From Mucilaginibacter hurinus (GTDB lineage Bacteria; Bacteroidota; Bacteroidia; Sphingobacteriales; Sphingobacteriaceae), in the NCBI RefSeq assembly GCF_003324525.1, contig NZ_QGDC01000005.1, positions 310,001 through 374,000 on the forward strand: DNA of 64,000 nucleotides, in the 5' to 3' direction. Below are positions 18,200 to 26,819 of this stretch, piece by piece. A model generated the notes under the pieces. That model was not told where the DNA came from. It ran no database searches and saw only the letters and a list, made by a program, of their open reading frames with translations. The translations under genes and the position numbers were made by a program. How positions within the stretch are numbered: the first letter of the stretch is position 1; every line of letters begins with the position of its first letter.

Positions 18200-19195
18200 T
18201 TACCCTATTACTTTTGGCCCGCCATCATTTATTGGCGATACATAGCCGTTTGATCCAATTTTAATATTAGTTAGGTGTTGCTGTAATTTTTGGGTGATCA
18301 GTTTAGCGGTCTCCTCATCGCGTGTAAAAGCGAATACCGACGGACCTGACCCGGATATACCAAAGCTAACCGCGCCGTTCTCCATCGCTATTTCACGCAT
18401 CTTATAAAAATCAGGAATAAGCATTGAACGTACAGGTTCAACCAGTACATCCTGCATGCTGCGGCCTATCAGGTCAACATCCTGCATAAACAAACCGCTT
18501 ACCAGGCCGGCAATATTGCCCCATTGGGTTACGGCGTCTTTCATTTGTATTTTATTGCGGATGATCTGCCTGGCCTCGCGGGTAGGCACATCTACGTCAG
18601 GGAAAACAATAGCACAATACAAGCCTTTAGGGCTTGGCAGGCGCACTACATCAAGCGGGTCATAACTGCGTATTAGCACAAAACCACCTAAAAGGGCAGG
18701 TGCAACGTTGTCCGCATGTCCATGGCCGCAGGCCATTTCTTCACCCTTCATAGCAAAAGGAAGCAGTTTCATCGGGTCGGTATCGTCACCCAGTAAAGTT
18801 TTGATAGCAAATAAACCTGCTACCGTACTGGCCGAACTTGAACCCAAACCGCTGCCAATCGGCATTTTTTTGTGCAGTTCAATATCTAAACCTATATCGC
18901 TGCTGCCAATGCTGTCAAGATAATGCTGTACGCTTACGCTCACCGTATTTTTTGCCGGATCAAGCGGTAAACGGCCGTCGTCACCTGTTATTTTGCTGAT
19001 AGTAATGCCCGGTTTATCTTTCCGGCGCATAATTACTTCATCGCCCGGTTCATTCACTGCGAAACCCAGCACGTCGAAACCGCATACTACGTTAGCCACT
19101 GTGGCTGGTGCAAAAACATGAACACTTTCCAAACTTCCCAACCCGGTAGCATAGGATGAGGATTCTTTTTTTACTTCTTGTATATCGTTGCTCAT
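18200..19195 (-). CDS. thrB: Homoserine kinase
   Basis: This is a 331-residue GHMP-family kinase phosphorylating homoserine. The ATP loop MPIGSGLGSSSAS is at about 111-123, and the C-terminal GHMP motif FGISGSGPSVFAF is near 270. It lies 84 bp after thrA and is part of the operon. The N-terminal 20 residues are longer than in some homologues but contain no other start with better support. Confidence 0.96.
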   Translation of the reverse strand: MSNDIQEVKKESSSYATGLGSLESVHVFAPATVANVVCGFDVLGFAVNEPGDEVIMRRKDKPGITISKITGDDGRLPLDPAKNTVSVSVQHYLDSIGSSDIGLDIELHKKMPIGSGLGSSSASTVAGLFAIKTLLGDDTDPMKLLPFAMKGEEMACGHGHADNVAPALLGGFVLIRSYDPLDVVRLPSPKGLYCAIVFPDVDVPTREARQIIRNKIQMKDAVTQWGNIAGLVSGLFMQDVDLIGRSMQDVLVEPVRSMLIPDFYKMREIAMENGAVSFGISGSGPSVFAFTRDEETAKLITQKLQQHLTNIKIGSNGYVSPINDGGPKVIG

Positions 19196-19279
19196 TACTT
19201 TCTATTCGTTAACATACCCCGCCGGTTCAAAAGCGGAGATAGCTGTATACTGCTATTCTTCATGCTTAACTCTTGAATC

Positions 19280-21730
19280 TCAGTTAGCACCTACATTTAT
19301 CAAATCGGCAAATACGCCAGCAGCCGTCACTTCAGCGCCTGCGCCGGGTCCTTTTACTACCAGCGGGCGCTCTTTATACCTGTCGGTAGTAAATGATATG
19401 ATATTGTCGCTGCCTGACAGCATGTAAAACGGATGGTTCTCATCAACCATTTGCAGCGTGATGGAAGCCTTGCCATCTTCAAGTTTACCTATATACCTTA
19501 ATACCTTACCTTCAGCTTCCGCCTTATCTTTTATGGCTGCAAAATAAGCATCTTCCTGTTTAAGGCAGGCATAAAAATCCTCAACGGTGGCAGCTTCTAA
19601 ACATGATTTCGGCAGCATGCTCTCTATCTCCACGTCAGCAGCCTCCAATGTATGGCCGGCATCACGTGCCAAAATCAATATTTTACGCATAAAGTCGGTG
19701 CCGCGAAGGTCGTCGCGCGGGTCGGGTTCGGTATAGCCTTTTTCCTGTGCCAGCTTCACCACGTCATGAAAGTTGGCATCGCCTTTAAACTGGTTAAAAA
19801 TAAACGAGATAGTGCCTGACAATATCGCCTCAATGCGCTGCACACGGTCGCCGCTGTTCATCAAATCCTTTAGCGTGCGGATGATTGGCAAGCCGGCGCC
19901 AACATTTGTTTCATAGAAGAAATCAACGCCATGCTGCCTCGCGGCGTCGCGGAACCGTTTGTATTGGTCGTACGAACCTGAATTTCCTATTTTGTTGCAG
20001 GTAACCACTGATATGGTTGAGTTTAATACTTCCTCGTAAAATTCAATTGGTTTCGGACTGGCTGTGTTATCAATAAACACGCAGTTAGGCAGGTTCATAT
20101 CCTTCATTACATCAATAAACGCGCGCAGGTCAGCCTGTTTGTTGGAAGCCTCCAGTTTTTCTTCCCAGTTATCCAGATTTATGCCGTCGCTGTTAAAGAT
20201 CATTTTGCGTGTATTGCTAATGCCCACAATCTTCACTTGTATGCCGTTCTCTTTACGTAAAAATTCGGTGTGTGCGTTAAGTTGTTTAAACAGCGTTTTA
20301 CCAATGTTGCCGGTGCCAAGGCAAAAAGCATAAAGCGTTTTATACAGGTCGACAAAAAAAGCGTCATGCACGGCGTTAAGCGCCTTTGCCAGGTCGTGCT
20401 CGCCAATAATAACAGATATATTGTACTCAGATGAGCCCTGCGCTATAGCGCGTACGTTAACACCGTTGCGGCCAAGGGCATGAAATAATTTGCCTGAAAC
20501 ACCCGGTGTTTGTTTCATGTTTTCGCCAACTACAGCCAGTATGGCCAGGTTATCCTCAATAACAACCGCATCAAGCTTATTGGCAAGCAGTTCAAGTTCA
20601 AACTCCTGCTCAATAAGTGCTTTTGCCCTAAGTGCATTGTCAGGCTGCACCGCAAAGGTTATGCTATGCTCTGACGACGATTGGGTAATTAATATCACAT
20701 TGATCTGCTCGCGCGCCAACAGAGAAAATAGTCGGCCACTAAAGCCCGACTTGCCCACCATGCCGCTACCCTGCAGGTTTAATATGCTGATGTTATTGAT
20801 AGATGAAATGCCCTTAATTGCCAGGTTTGATTCGCGGCAGTCGTGTTTTATTACTGTGCCTGCAAATTCCGTATCAAAAGTGTTTTTGATAACAATAGGG
20901 ATTTTTTTTAAAAATGCCGGTATCATTGTAGGCGGGTATATTACTTTCGCGCCAAAGTACGACAGCTCCATCGCTTCGGTATATGTAAGCTCAGGTAGCG
21001 GAAATGCTTTTTTTACCATTCGCGGGTCGGCTGTCATCATACCGTTAACGTCAGTCCATATTTGTATTTCCTCAGCGTTTAGCGCCGCGCCAAATATCGC
21101 CGCGGTGTAATCACTGCCGCCACGGCCCAGCGTAGTTATTTGCCCCTCCCCGTTACTGGCAATAAAACCGGTTACAAACAAAACCTTGTCAGTATTAGCC
21201 TGGTGCAGGTCACGAATCAGCAATTCAGTGAGTTCTGTATCCACCTTGGCATTGCCATACGCACTATCGGTCTTTATTACGTCAGATGCATCTACAAAAA
21301 ACGCATTTTTAAAGTGCTGCGCTGCAATTTTGCTAACCATGATTGTTGAGCACCTTTCGCCAAAGCTAACTATCAAGGCACGCGTTTTAGGAGTAAGTTC
21401 GCGCAAGGTCAATACCCCCTGCAGCAGTTCTTCCAACTGGTTAAATTGTATTTTAAGGCGTGTAAATGCCGGGTTCTGGTTTGATATTTCCAGAAGGCTC
21501 TTTACTACGTCAAAATGACGTTTTTCCAGTTCGGCCAGCTGTGCCGTAAATTCATTGCCTTTAGCAGCTTCTTCAGCCATATTAATCAGCAGGTTGGTAA
21601 CACCACCCATTGCCGATAAAACAACAACCGGCTTTTCGCCGTTATCCACTTCCTTTTTTACGATATCAAGCAAGGTGGTTATGCTGTTAACCGAGCCTAC
21701 GGAAGTACCGCCAAATTTTAAAACTTTCAT
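19280..21730 (-). CDS. thrA: Bifunctional aspartokinase / homoserine dehydrogenase I
   Basis: This is an 816-residue fusion enzyme. The aspartate kinase domain (about 1-290) starts KVLKFGGTSVGS and carries TLGRGGSDYTAA. Two ACT domains (about 315-455) give allosteric control, classically by threonine. The homoserine dehydrogenase domain (about 460-816) has GTGNIGKTLFKQL and the substrate motif YTEPDPRDDLRGTDFMRK. It supplies homoserine for threonine and methionine. The ATG follows a terminator by about 14 bp and is controlled by an upstream leader (see 21745-21877). Confidence 0.98.
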   Translation of the reverse strand: MKVLKFGGTSVGSVNSITTLLDIVKKEVDNGEKPVVVLSAMGGVTNLLINMAEEAAKGNEFTAQLAELEKRHFDVVKSLLEISNQNPAFTRLKIQFNQLEELLQGVLTLRELTPKTRALIVSFGERCSTIMVSKIAAQHFKNAFFVDASDVIKTDSAYGNAKVDTELTELLIRDLHQANTDKVLFVTGFIASNGEGQITTLGRGGSDYTAAIFGAALNAEEIQIWTDVNGMMTADPRMVKKAFPLPELTYTEAMELSYFGAKVIYPPTMIPAFLKKIPIVIKNTFDTEFAGTVIKHDCRESNLAIKGISSINNISILNLQGSGMVGKSGFSGRLFSLLAREQINVILITQSSSEHSITFAVQPDNALRAKALIEQEFELELLANKLDAVVIEDNLAILAVVGENMKQTPGVSGKLFHALGRNGVNVRAIAQGSSEYNISVIIGEHDLAKALNAVHDAFFVDLYKTLYAFCLGTGNIGKTLFKQLNAHTEFLRKENGIQVKIVGISNTRKMIFNSDGINLDNWEEKLEASNKQADLRAFIDVMKDMNLPNCVFIDNTASPKPIEFYEEVLNSTISVVTCNKIGNSGSYDQYKRFRDAARQHGVDFFYETNVGAGLPIIRTLKDLMNSGDRVQRIEAILSGTISFIFNQFKGDANFHDVVKLAQEKGYTEPDPRDDLRGTDFMRKILILARDAGHTLEAADVEIESMLPKSCLEAATVEDFYACLKQEDAYFAAIKDKAEAEGKVLRYIGKLEDGKASITLQMVDENHPFYMLSGSDNIISFTTDRYKERPLVVKGPGAGAEVTAAGVFADLINVGAN

Positions 21731-21744
21731 CTTCAGTATAAATT

Positions 21745-21780
21745 AAACAAAAACGCCTTCCTCTTGGCGGAGGAAGGCGT
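21745..21780 (-). terminator. Attenuator terminator of the thr operon
   Basis: On the minus strand, ACGCCTTCCT and AGGAAGGCGT form a perfect 10-bp stem with an 8-nt loop, followed by TTTTTGTTT. It lies between the leader peptide stop and the thrA ATG, so it can only act on the thr transcript. Its 5' arm is complementary to the end of the leader peptide gene. Confidence 0.9.
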
Positions 21781-21824
21781 CAGTTGGTTCTTATATTTTT
21801 ACACCATACGATTATCTTCCTCCG
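21768..21824 (-). promoter_or_regulatory. Antiterminator pairing of the thr leader
   Basis: CGGAGGAAG at 21816-21824 (last sense codons of the leader peptide) is perfectly complementary, over 9 nt, to CTTCCTCCG at 21768-21776. The latter covers most of the terminator 5' arm and part of its loop, so the two structures exclude each other. Confidence 0.75.
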
Positions 21825-21877
21825 AAATATACCCCGGTGGTAATAATAGTTGTAATTATGGTGTTGCTGGTAAACAT
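21812..21877 (-). CDS. thrL: thr operon leader peptide
   Basis: This is a 21-residue open frame from ATG at 21877 to TAA at 21812. Six of its codons are Thr (positions 3, 6, 9, 10, 13, 14) and four are Ile (7, 8, 11, 12). They cluster in ITTIITTG, much as in the enterobacterial thrL peptide. It is followed by an antiterminator segment, a terminator and thrA. Ribosome stalling when charged tRNA-Thr or tRNA-Ile is scarce would let transcription continue. The symbol is given by analogy. Confidence 0.82.
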   Translation of the reverse strand: MFTSNTIITTIITTGVYFGGR

Positions 21878-21885
21878 TTTTGTAA

Positions 21886-21905
21886 GCGTCTTATTAAAAA
21901 GACGC
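21886..21905 (-). repeat. Small inverted repeat at the thr leader 5' end
   Basis: GCGTCTT and AAGACGC form a 7-bp stem with a 6-nt loop just before the leader peptide ATG. It overlaps the predicted transcription start, so it may be only partly transcribed. Confidence 0.45.
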
Positions 21906-21907
21906 CG

Positions 21908-21939
21908 CAAATAAAGCAGTAAATTTTTAAAATTGCAAA
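21908..21939 (-). promoter_or_regulatory. Predicted thr operon promoter
   Basis: On the minus strand TTTG (21936-21939) is followed after 20 bp by TTTATTTG (21908-21915), a one-mismatch version of TAnnTTTG. Spacing matches the Bacteroidota -33/-7 promoter. The start would be near 21902, giving a leader that contains the peptide and both alternative hairpins. Confidence 0.6.
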
Positions 21940-21956
21940 CTCAATCGCGTTTTATT

Positions 21957-22751
21957 TCAATTTTCAGCGTAAATGTTGGGTTTAAATCTTTTCGCCAGTA
22001 ATGCGGTAGCCAGCGAGGTGTCAATCTCAGTAACCAAAACTCCCGGCTCGCCGTATGGCTGCCAACCTAAACACACACCATTGGGGGCTATAATGGCTGA
22101 TGCGGATTCGGGATAGCGCGATGCATAGTTAATGCCGGCAACATATATCGTATTCTCAATAGCACGCATCATGGTTGCCTTTTCATAATACGGATTATCT
22201 TTGTGTCCCCATTCAACTAACTCTACCCCGGTTGTATCGCTGCCGTTACAGTGCGGATGAAAAACAATTTGTGCACCCTGCCGTGCCGCCCATCTTACAG
22301 TTTCACCGTAGCGGAAACCTTCATGGCAAATTACTATACCAAACTTTACGCCGTTAACCTCAAAAATTTGACGTCCCTGACCAGCGTCCCACAACTCGTC
22401 TTCTGATGGATCCAACTGATTTTTGGCTTGGTAACCAAGTAGTTCACCTTTAGCAGATACAACCTGTGCCACGTTAAGATATTTACCATCATCGTACCAG
22501 TCCATCGGTATAATAATGGCTATATTATTTTCAGCAGCAATGGTTTGTACCGTTGCCAGGGCGTTTTGCATCTTTTCAGGAGAAGGCGACTCAACCTCAA
22601 AACCCATCAACGGATAACCCGGCAGGTACGATTCAGGAAAGCAAACAATATCGGCTCCTTTATTAGCGGCTTCGCGGGTTTGTTTTTTTACCCATTCTAA
22701 GGCTTCAGCTAAGGTTTTTACAAATGGTGGTGTAGCAAGCGCTATTTTCAT
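21957..22751 (-). CDS. Carbon-nitrogen hydrolase (nitrilase superfamily)
   Basis: This is a 264-residue amidase/nitrilase-type enzyme. I start it at MKIALATPPF; the frame runs 54 bp further upstream without good coding character. The catalytic triad is visible as E40 (CFPESYLPG), K110 (AKNQLDPS) and C142 (IVICHEGFR). The substrate is not evident, but length and layout fit the single-domain amidohydrolase branches. It is divergent from rsgA with a 108-bp gap. Confidence 0.92.
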   Translation of the reverse strand: MKIALATPPFVKTLAEALEWVKKQTREAANKGADIVCFPESYLPGYPLMGFEVESPSPEKMQNALATVQTIAAENNIAIIIPMDWYDDGKYLNVAQVVSAKGELLGYQAKNQLDPSEDELWDAGQGRQIFEVNGVKFGIVICHEGFRYGETVRWAARQGAQIVFHPHCNGSDTTGVELVEWGHKDNPYYEKATMMRAIENTIYVAGINYASRYPESASAIIAPNGVCLGWQPYGEPGVLVTEIDTSLATALLAKRFKPNIYAEN

Positions 22752-22843
22752 GGTCGTGAACAGTTGATACGGTATTAAGTTAGTTAGTAAAACACATGCT
22801 CGCAAGGGCGTTGTCTTTTATTCTTCGGCCTTTGTTTAATTTT

Positions 22844-22851
22844 TACCTTTG
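22844..22851 (+). promoter_or_regulatory. -7 box TACCTTTG before rsgA
   Basis: This exact TAnnTTTG match ends 8 nt before the rsgA ATG, so the predicted leader is a few nucleotides or absent. Confidence 0.45.
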
Positions 22852-22859
22852 TGTTACTA

Positions 22860-23780
22860 ATGCAGGGATTAATCACAAAATCAACAGGTAGCTGGTACCA
22901 GGCCCAAACAGCCAACGGACAAGTATATAGCTGCCGCATAAAAGGTAAGTTCCGCATAAAGGGGCTTACAACAACCAACCCTATTGCGGTAGGCGATGTA
23001 GTTGATTTTGAATTGGAGCCCGACCAGGATACGGCAGTTATCACCAACCTGCATCCGCGCAAAAATTACATTATTCGTAAATCCATCAACCTCTCAAAGC
23101 AAGCGCAGATACTGGCTGCTAATCTTGACCAGGCTTTGTTAGTGGTTACGCTGGCCTCACCTCGCACTTCGCTTGGGTTTATTGACCGTTTTTTAGTAAC
23201 GGCGGAAGCCTATGATATACCGGCCCGATTAATATTTAACAAGCTTGACCTTTTTAGCGATGAAGGCCTTGAAATATTACAGGACTATAAAGCCATTTAT
23301 GAAAACATTGGTTACCCCTGCCATGAAGTATCAGCGCTTGAAGGAACGAATATTGACGAAGTGAAAGCTGTTTTACAAAACAAGGTAACCCTTATTTCCG
23401 GACATTCCGGCGTAGGTAAATCCAGCCTGATAAACCGCTTGTTGCCTGAATTGGAACTGCGCACGCACCAGATATCTGACTGGAGCGATAAAGGTATGCA
23501 TACCACCACCTTTGCCGAAATGTTTGAGTTACCCCAAGGCGGATTTATTATTGATACCCCGGGTATACGCGAACTTGGGGTGATCGATATTGAAAAGCAG
23601 GAACTCAATCATTTTTTTCCTGAAATGCGTGAGCGTATGCATGATTGCCGGTTTAATAACTGCCGCCATATTAATGAACCCGGCTGTGCGGTTTTACAAG
23701 CACTGGAGGATGGCGAAATAGAGATGTCGCGTTATGATAGCTATTTGAGCATTTATAACGGGAACGATACCCGAAATTAG
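22860..23780 (+). CDS. rsgA: Ribosome small-subunit-dependent GTPase RsgA
   Basis: This is a 306-residue circularly permuted GTPase helping 30S maturation. An N-terminal OB fold (about 1-70) is followed by the G4 motif FNKLD, then G1 GHSGVGKSSL at about 180-189, DTPGIRELG (G3), and the C-terminal zinc knuckle C-x4-C-x-H-x5-C (CRFNNCRHINEPGC) at about 262-275. I use ATG 22860 rather than the in-frame GTG 9 bp upstream, because the GTG overlaps the promoter box. Confidence 0.97.
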   Translation: MQGLITKSTGSWYQAQTANGQVYSCRIKGKFRIKGLTTTNPIAVGDVVDFELEPDQDTAVITNLHPRKNYIIRKSINLSKQAQILAANLDQALLVVTLASPRTSLGFIDRFLVTAEAYDIPARLIFNKLDLFSDEGLEILQDYKAIYENIGYPCHEVSALEGTNIDEVKAVLQNKVTLISGHSGVGKSSLINRLLPELELRTHQISDWSDKGMHTTTFAEMFELPQGGFIIDTPGIRELGVIDIEKQELNHFFPEMRERMHDCRFNNCRHINEPGCAVLQALEDGEIEMSRYDSYLSIYNGNDTRN

Positions 23781-23952
23781 AGGCAGGAATTAAGAAGCAA
23801 GAATTAGGAACATATGCGTGTTATGCTTGCGTTTATAGTCGATACGCTCTTCATCGTGGTTTAAGATGATGATGATTGGGCGCTTTTCATAACTCGCGGC
23901 TGTTTAAAAAAAGCCTATCTTGCTTCCTTATTTTAGCCGTGATCATCATAAA

Positions 23953-24411
23953 ATGCGTGCAGTATTACAACGGGTATTACAAGCTGATTGCAAAGTTGAC
24001 GGCACTATAACCGGCAAAATAGGCAAAGGCTTTTTAGTGTTACTAGGGATTGAACACGATGACGCCGTACAGGATGTTGATTGGCTGGCAGCCAAAATTA
24101 TTAACATGCGTGTATTTAGCGATGACGATGGTTTAATGAACAAAGCACTTTCTGATATAGGCGGGGAAATATTAATTATATCTCAATTTACTTTATATGC
24201 CCAAACCAAAAAAGGTAACCGGCCTTCTTTTATTCGTGCTGCGAAACCTGAGAAAGCGGTCAGTTTATATGAGTACATGATTGCCGAACTCACCAGGTTA
24301 TCAGGAAAGCCAATAGCTACCGGAATATTTGGTGCCGATATGAAAATAAGTTTGATAAACGATGGGCCGGTAACTATAATAATGGATACAAAGGATAAAG
24401 AAAATCATTAA
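23953..24411 (+). CDS. dtd: D-aminoacyl-tRNA deacylase
   Basis: This is a 152-residue editing enzyme removing D-amino acids from tRNA. I start it at MRAVLQRVLQA, the usual Dtd opening; the frame is open 33 bp further upstream. SQFTLYAQTKKGNRPSF and the cis-proline active-site motif DGPVTI near the C terminus are both present. It is followed 6 bp later by the MazG-like gene, so the two are co-transcribed. Confidence 0.96.
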   Translation: MRAVLQRVLQADCKVDGTITGKIGKGFLVLLGIEHDDAVQDVDWLAAKIINMRVFSDDDGLMNKALSDIGGEILIISQFTLYAQTKKGNRPSFIRAAKPEKAVSLYEYMIAELTRLSGKPIATGIFGADMKISLINDGPVTIIMDTKDKENH

Positions 24412-24417
24412 CAGGCT

Positions 24418-24744
24418 ATGAAAATTGAGGACGCACAGCATCTTGTAGACAGCTGGATAAAAACAACCGGGATACGCTATTTTAACGAGTTAACCAACAC
24501 CGCTATTTTAATGGAAGAAGTTGGCGAAGTCGCCCGTATTATGGCGAGACAATACGGGGAACAGTCTTTTAAAAAATCAGATGAAGAAGTTAACCTGGCT
24601 GACGAGATGGCTGATGTGCTTTTTGTGCTGATATGCCTTGCGAACCAAACAGGTGTGAACCTGACAACGGCACTTGAAAAGAATCTTGAAAAGAAAAGCA
24701 TACGCGATGCCGACAGGCACCGTAATAACGACAAGCTATTTTAA
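24418..24744 (+). CDS. MazG-like nucleotide pyrophosphohydrolase
   Basis: This is a 108-residue all-alpha NTP pyrophosphatase. It shows the metal-binding pattern EExxE (MEEVGEVARI) and, about 35 residues later, ExxD (DEMADVLFVL). Small single-domain members remove non-canonical NTPs. Its last 4 bp overlap the end of the photolyase gene on the other strand. Confidence 0.88.
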   Translation: MKIEDAQHLVDSWIKTTGIRYFNELTNTAILMEEVGEVARIMARQYGEQSFKKSDEEVNLADEMADVLFVLICLANQTGVNLTTALEKNLEKKSIRDADRHRNNDKLF

Positions 24745-26045
24745 GAGAGCAAAGCGGCTTGTTCTTTGCCCAGCCATTTATCAATAAATGCGCTTTGGGT
24801 TTCCAGCTCATTAGCTTGTCTTGTAATAAAGTTGCGGTTGTCGCGCGGGTCGTTGCCTACGCCGGCTACAAAAGCCCAGTTGCCCCAGTTGCTGGCCGGC
24901 GAATAATCAATCAGTTTTTCGGCAAAATAGGCGGCGCCTTTGGTCCAGTCAACTTTAAGATCGCGCACCAGGTAACCGGCAACTACCTGGCGACTGTAAT
25001 TATTAATGTAACCCGTAGCATTAAGTTGATGCATAACTGCATCAATATACGGCACGCCTGTTTTTCCACTCTTCCATTTTTCTAACAAATCATCCTGGTC
25101 AGTTACCATTTCAGGTGCTGTTTTTTTGAAGCCTTCCACGCTAAAAAACTTTAGTCCGTGCTTCTTAAACATAAACCTGAAATAGTCGCGCCAAAGCAGT
25201 TCAAGTATAAGCGGACTATTACCCGCATGCTTTTCATGCCGCATAAGTTCCCAATAAACCCGGCGCGGTGATATACAGCCAAGTGCCAGCCAAGGCGACA
25301 GCTTTGACGAGTTTTCGGCTACAGCCTGGGGGTTGCGGGCCGCTTTCGCATTTAAAGGGGTGTTATTGGCGAGATATTCATGCAGCATTTGCCGGGCAGC
25401 AGTTTCTCCACCGGTAAAATGTAAGGTAGCCCGCGGGTCGTCCAAAGGTTTGTCAAGTCCTAAATCGGCTAATGCTGGTATCGGGCCCGCATCGCTTATT
25501 TGCGGCGTAACAATTCGTTCGGGCCCGCCCGTAACAGGCCGAACGGTGCTATCGCGCTCAACCTTTTTTCTAAAGGCAGCAAAGCTATCGGGTATATCTC
25601 TTATAGGGAAAGGCAGGTCTTCCTTATGATATAGGGTATGCCCTATAAAATGTTTAAGATTCAGTTTTATCTTCCATAGCGCAGTTTCAACGTTTTCAGA
25701 TATTGTAGTTTCTTCAAACGCTACCTCGCGGTGATGGTAAACCTCATTCACCTGGTACTCCATAGCAAGCTGCGGCAATACTTCAGCCGGGTTACCTATG
25801 CGGATGATGAGTTCGCCGCCTAACAAACGGAGATTTTCGCGTAAGTTGACAACCGATTCAATGAGAAAGCGCGCCCTGAAATTGCCTGTTTTGGAAACCC
25901 CTGTATCTGCGGTTTTAAAATAGAAAGGATCGAAACAATAAACGGGCAATATTTTATCGGCCTTGCGGGTTGCCTCTAACAATATTTCGTTATCGTCGAT
26001 ACGCAAATCATTTCTAAACCAAACCAGGATAGTTCTTTCACTCAT
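24741..26045 (-). CDS. Cryptochrome/photolyase family protein, probably DASH type
   Basis: This is a 434-residue FAD flavoprotein. The N-terminal DNA-photolyase alpha/beta domain starts LVWFRNDLRIDDNEIL. The C-terminal FAD-binding helical domain shows ELLWRDYFRFM, GVPYIDAVMHQLNATGYINN and DYSPASNWGNW. The length and the linker with LPFPIRDIPDSFAAFRKKVE fit the DASH cryptochromes, which repair pyrimidine dimers mainly in single-stranded DNA. The class assignment is from memory of these features and needs a phylogeny. Confidence 0.9.
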   Translation of the reverse strand: MSERTILVWFRNDLRIDDNEILLEATRKADKILPVYCFDPFYFKTADTGVSKTGNFRARFLIESVVNLRENLRLLGGELIIRIGNPAEVLPQLAMEYQVNEVYHHREVAFEETTISENVETALWKIKLNLKHFIGHTLYHKEDLPFPIRDIPDSFAAFRKKVERDSTVRPVTGGPERIVTPQISDAGPIPALADLGLDKPLDDPRATLHFTGGETAARQMLHEYLANNTPLNAKAARNPQAVAENSSKLSPWLALGCISPRRVYWELMRHEKHAGNSPLILELLWRDYFRFMFKKHGLKFFSVEGFKKTAPEMVTDQDDLLEKWKSGKTGVPYIDAVMHQLNATGYINNYSRQVVAGYLVRDLKVDWTKGAAYFAEKLIDYSPASNWGNWAFVAGVGNDPRDNRNFITRQANELETQSAFIDKWLGKEQAALLS

Positions 26046-26218
26046 AGTTAACTGGAAGATTAACTTATCGCAGTTTACAAAAATGCGATTTTATTAGCAG
26101 TTTGATAATGCCGTAATAATTATTTGACATCTTATAAACATTGCATAAATCATATTTCGCGCAAGTTTAGAAATGAAAGACGAACATTTTAAGAATTCGT
26201 CCATTCTGCAATTCTGAG

Positions 26219-26680
26219 TCAGACAGATAATGCCCGGCGTTGTGCCATTATATATCCTGTATGCAGGCCATCATGAAAAGGCAGAAAACTTATCGCATCG
26301 TCAATGTTCCGCAACTCAACACCATAACGGGTTGTCCATGGCACATATTGGTTGAACAGGCCGGCTGAATAATCTGCATCCAACTGCTCAAGGGTTGATA
26401 TAGATAATTGTTTAATGTGGTCAAACTCATCCGCGTCAACGTACTTCTCCGGTTTGGTTTCGGGCTTGTAAGCCAGGTATAGATCTTGGGTAATAATAGT
26501 TTTCAGGCCTGCACGCAAGTAACAAACGCCCTGTTGTGCAGCCACCATATGTGCAAAATTCCAGATGATATTATTATTAAAACCAGCTGGTACTGTATTT
26601 AATTGTTCAATAGTGAGGCTATCCAATAACTTAAAAAGGGCTACACGGGGTTTTTGTATTATTTCTATTGACTTTAGCAT
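26219..26680 (-). CDS. DinB-family protein
   Basis: This is a 153-residue four-helix protein of the DinB/YfiT type. I start it at MLKSIEIIQKP; the frame continues 75 bp upstream without a good start. Likely metal-binding histidines lie in WNFAHMVAAQ (first site) and in FHDGLHTGYI near the C terminus. DinB proteins are often thiol-dependent transferases or stress proteins; the substrate is unknown. Confidence 0.85.
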   Translation of the reverse strand: MLKSIEIIQKPRVALFKLLDSLTIEQLNTVPAGFNNNIIWNFAHMVAAQQGVCYLRAGLKTIITQDLYLAYKPETKPEKYVDADEFDHIKQLSISTLEQLDADYSAGLFNQYVPWTTRYGVELRNIDDAISFLPFHDGLHTGYIMAQRRALSV

Positions 26681-26819
26681 ATTGTTTAGTTGATTATCCG
26701 AAGTTAGCAGAAATGATAGTGCTGTAAAGGGTCGGCTTGCTAAAATGACAAACACTTAACGTAAGCGTTACAAACAGCTATACGCCTTTTATTATACCTT
26801 TACGCTTCATTTTATATAC

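Noticed and set aside
20490..21110. A 206-codon open frame opposite thrA on the plus strand
   Set aside because: It lies wholly inside the well-supported thrA gene and shows a Ser/Leu-rich composition expected from the antisense of coding DNA.
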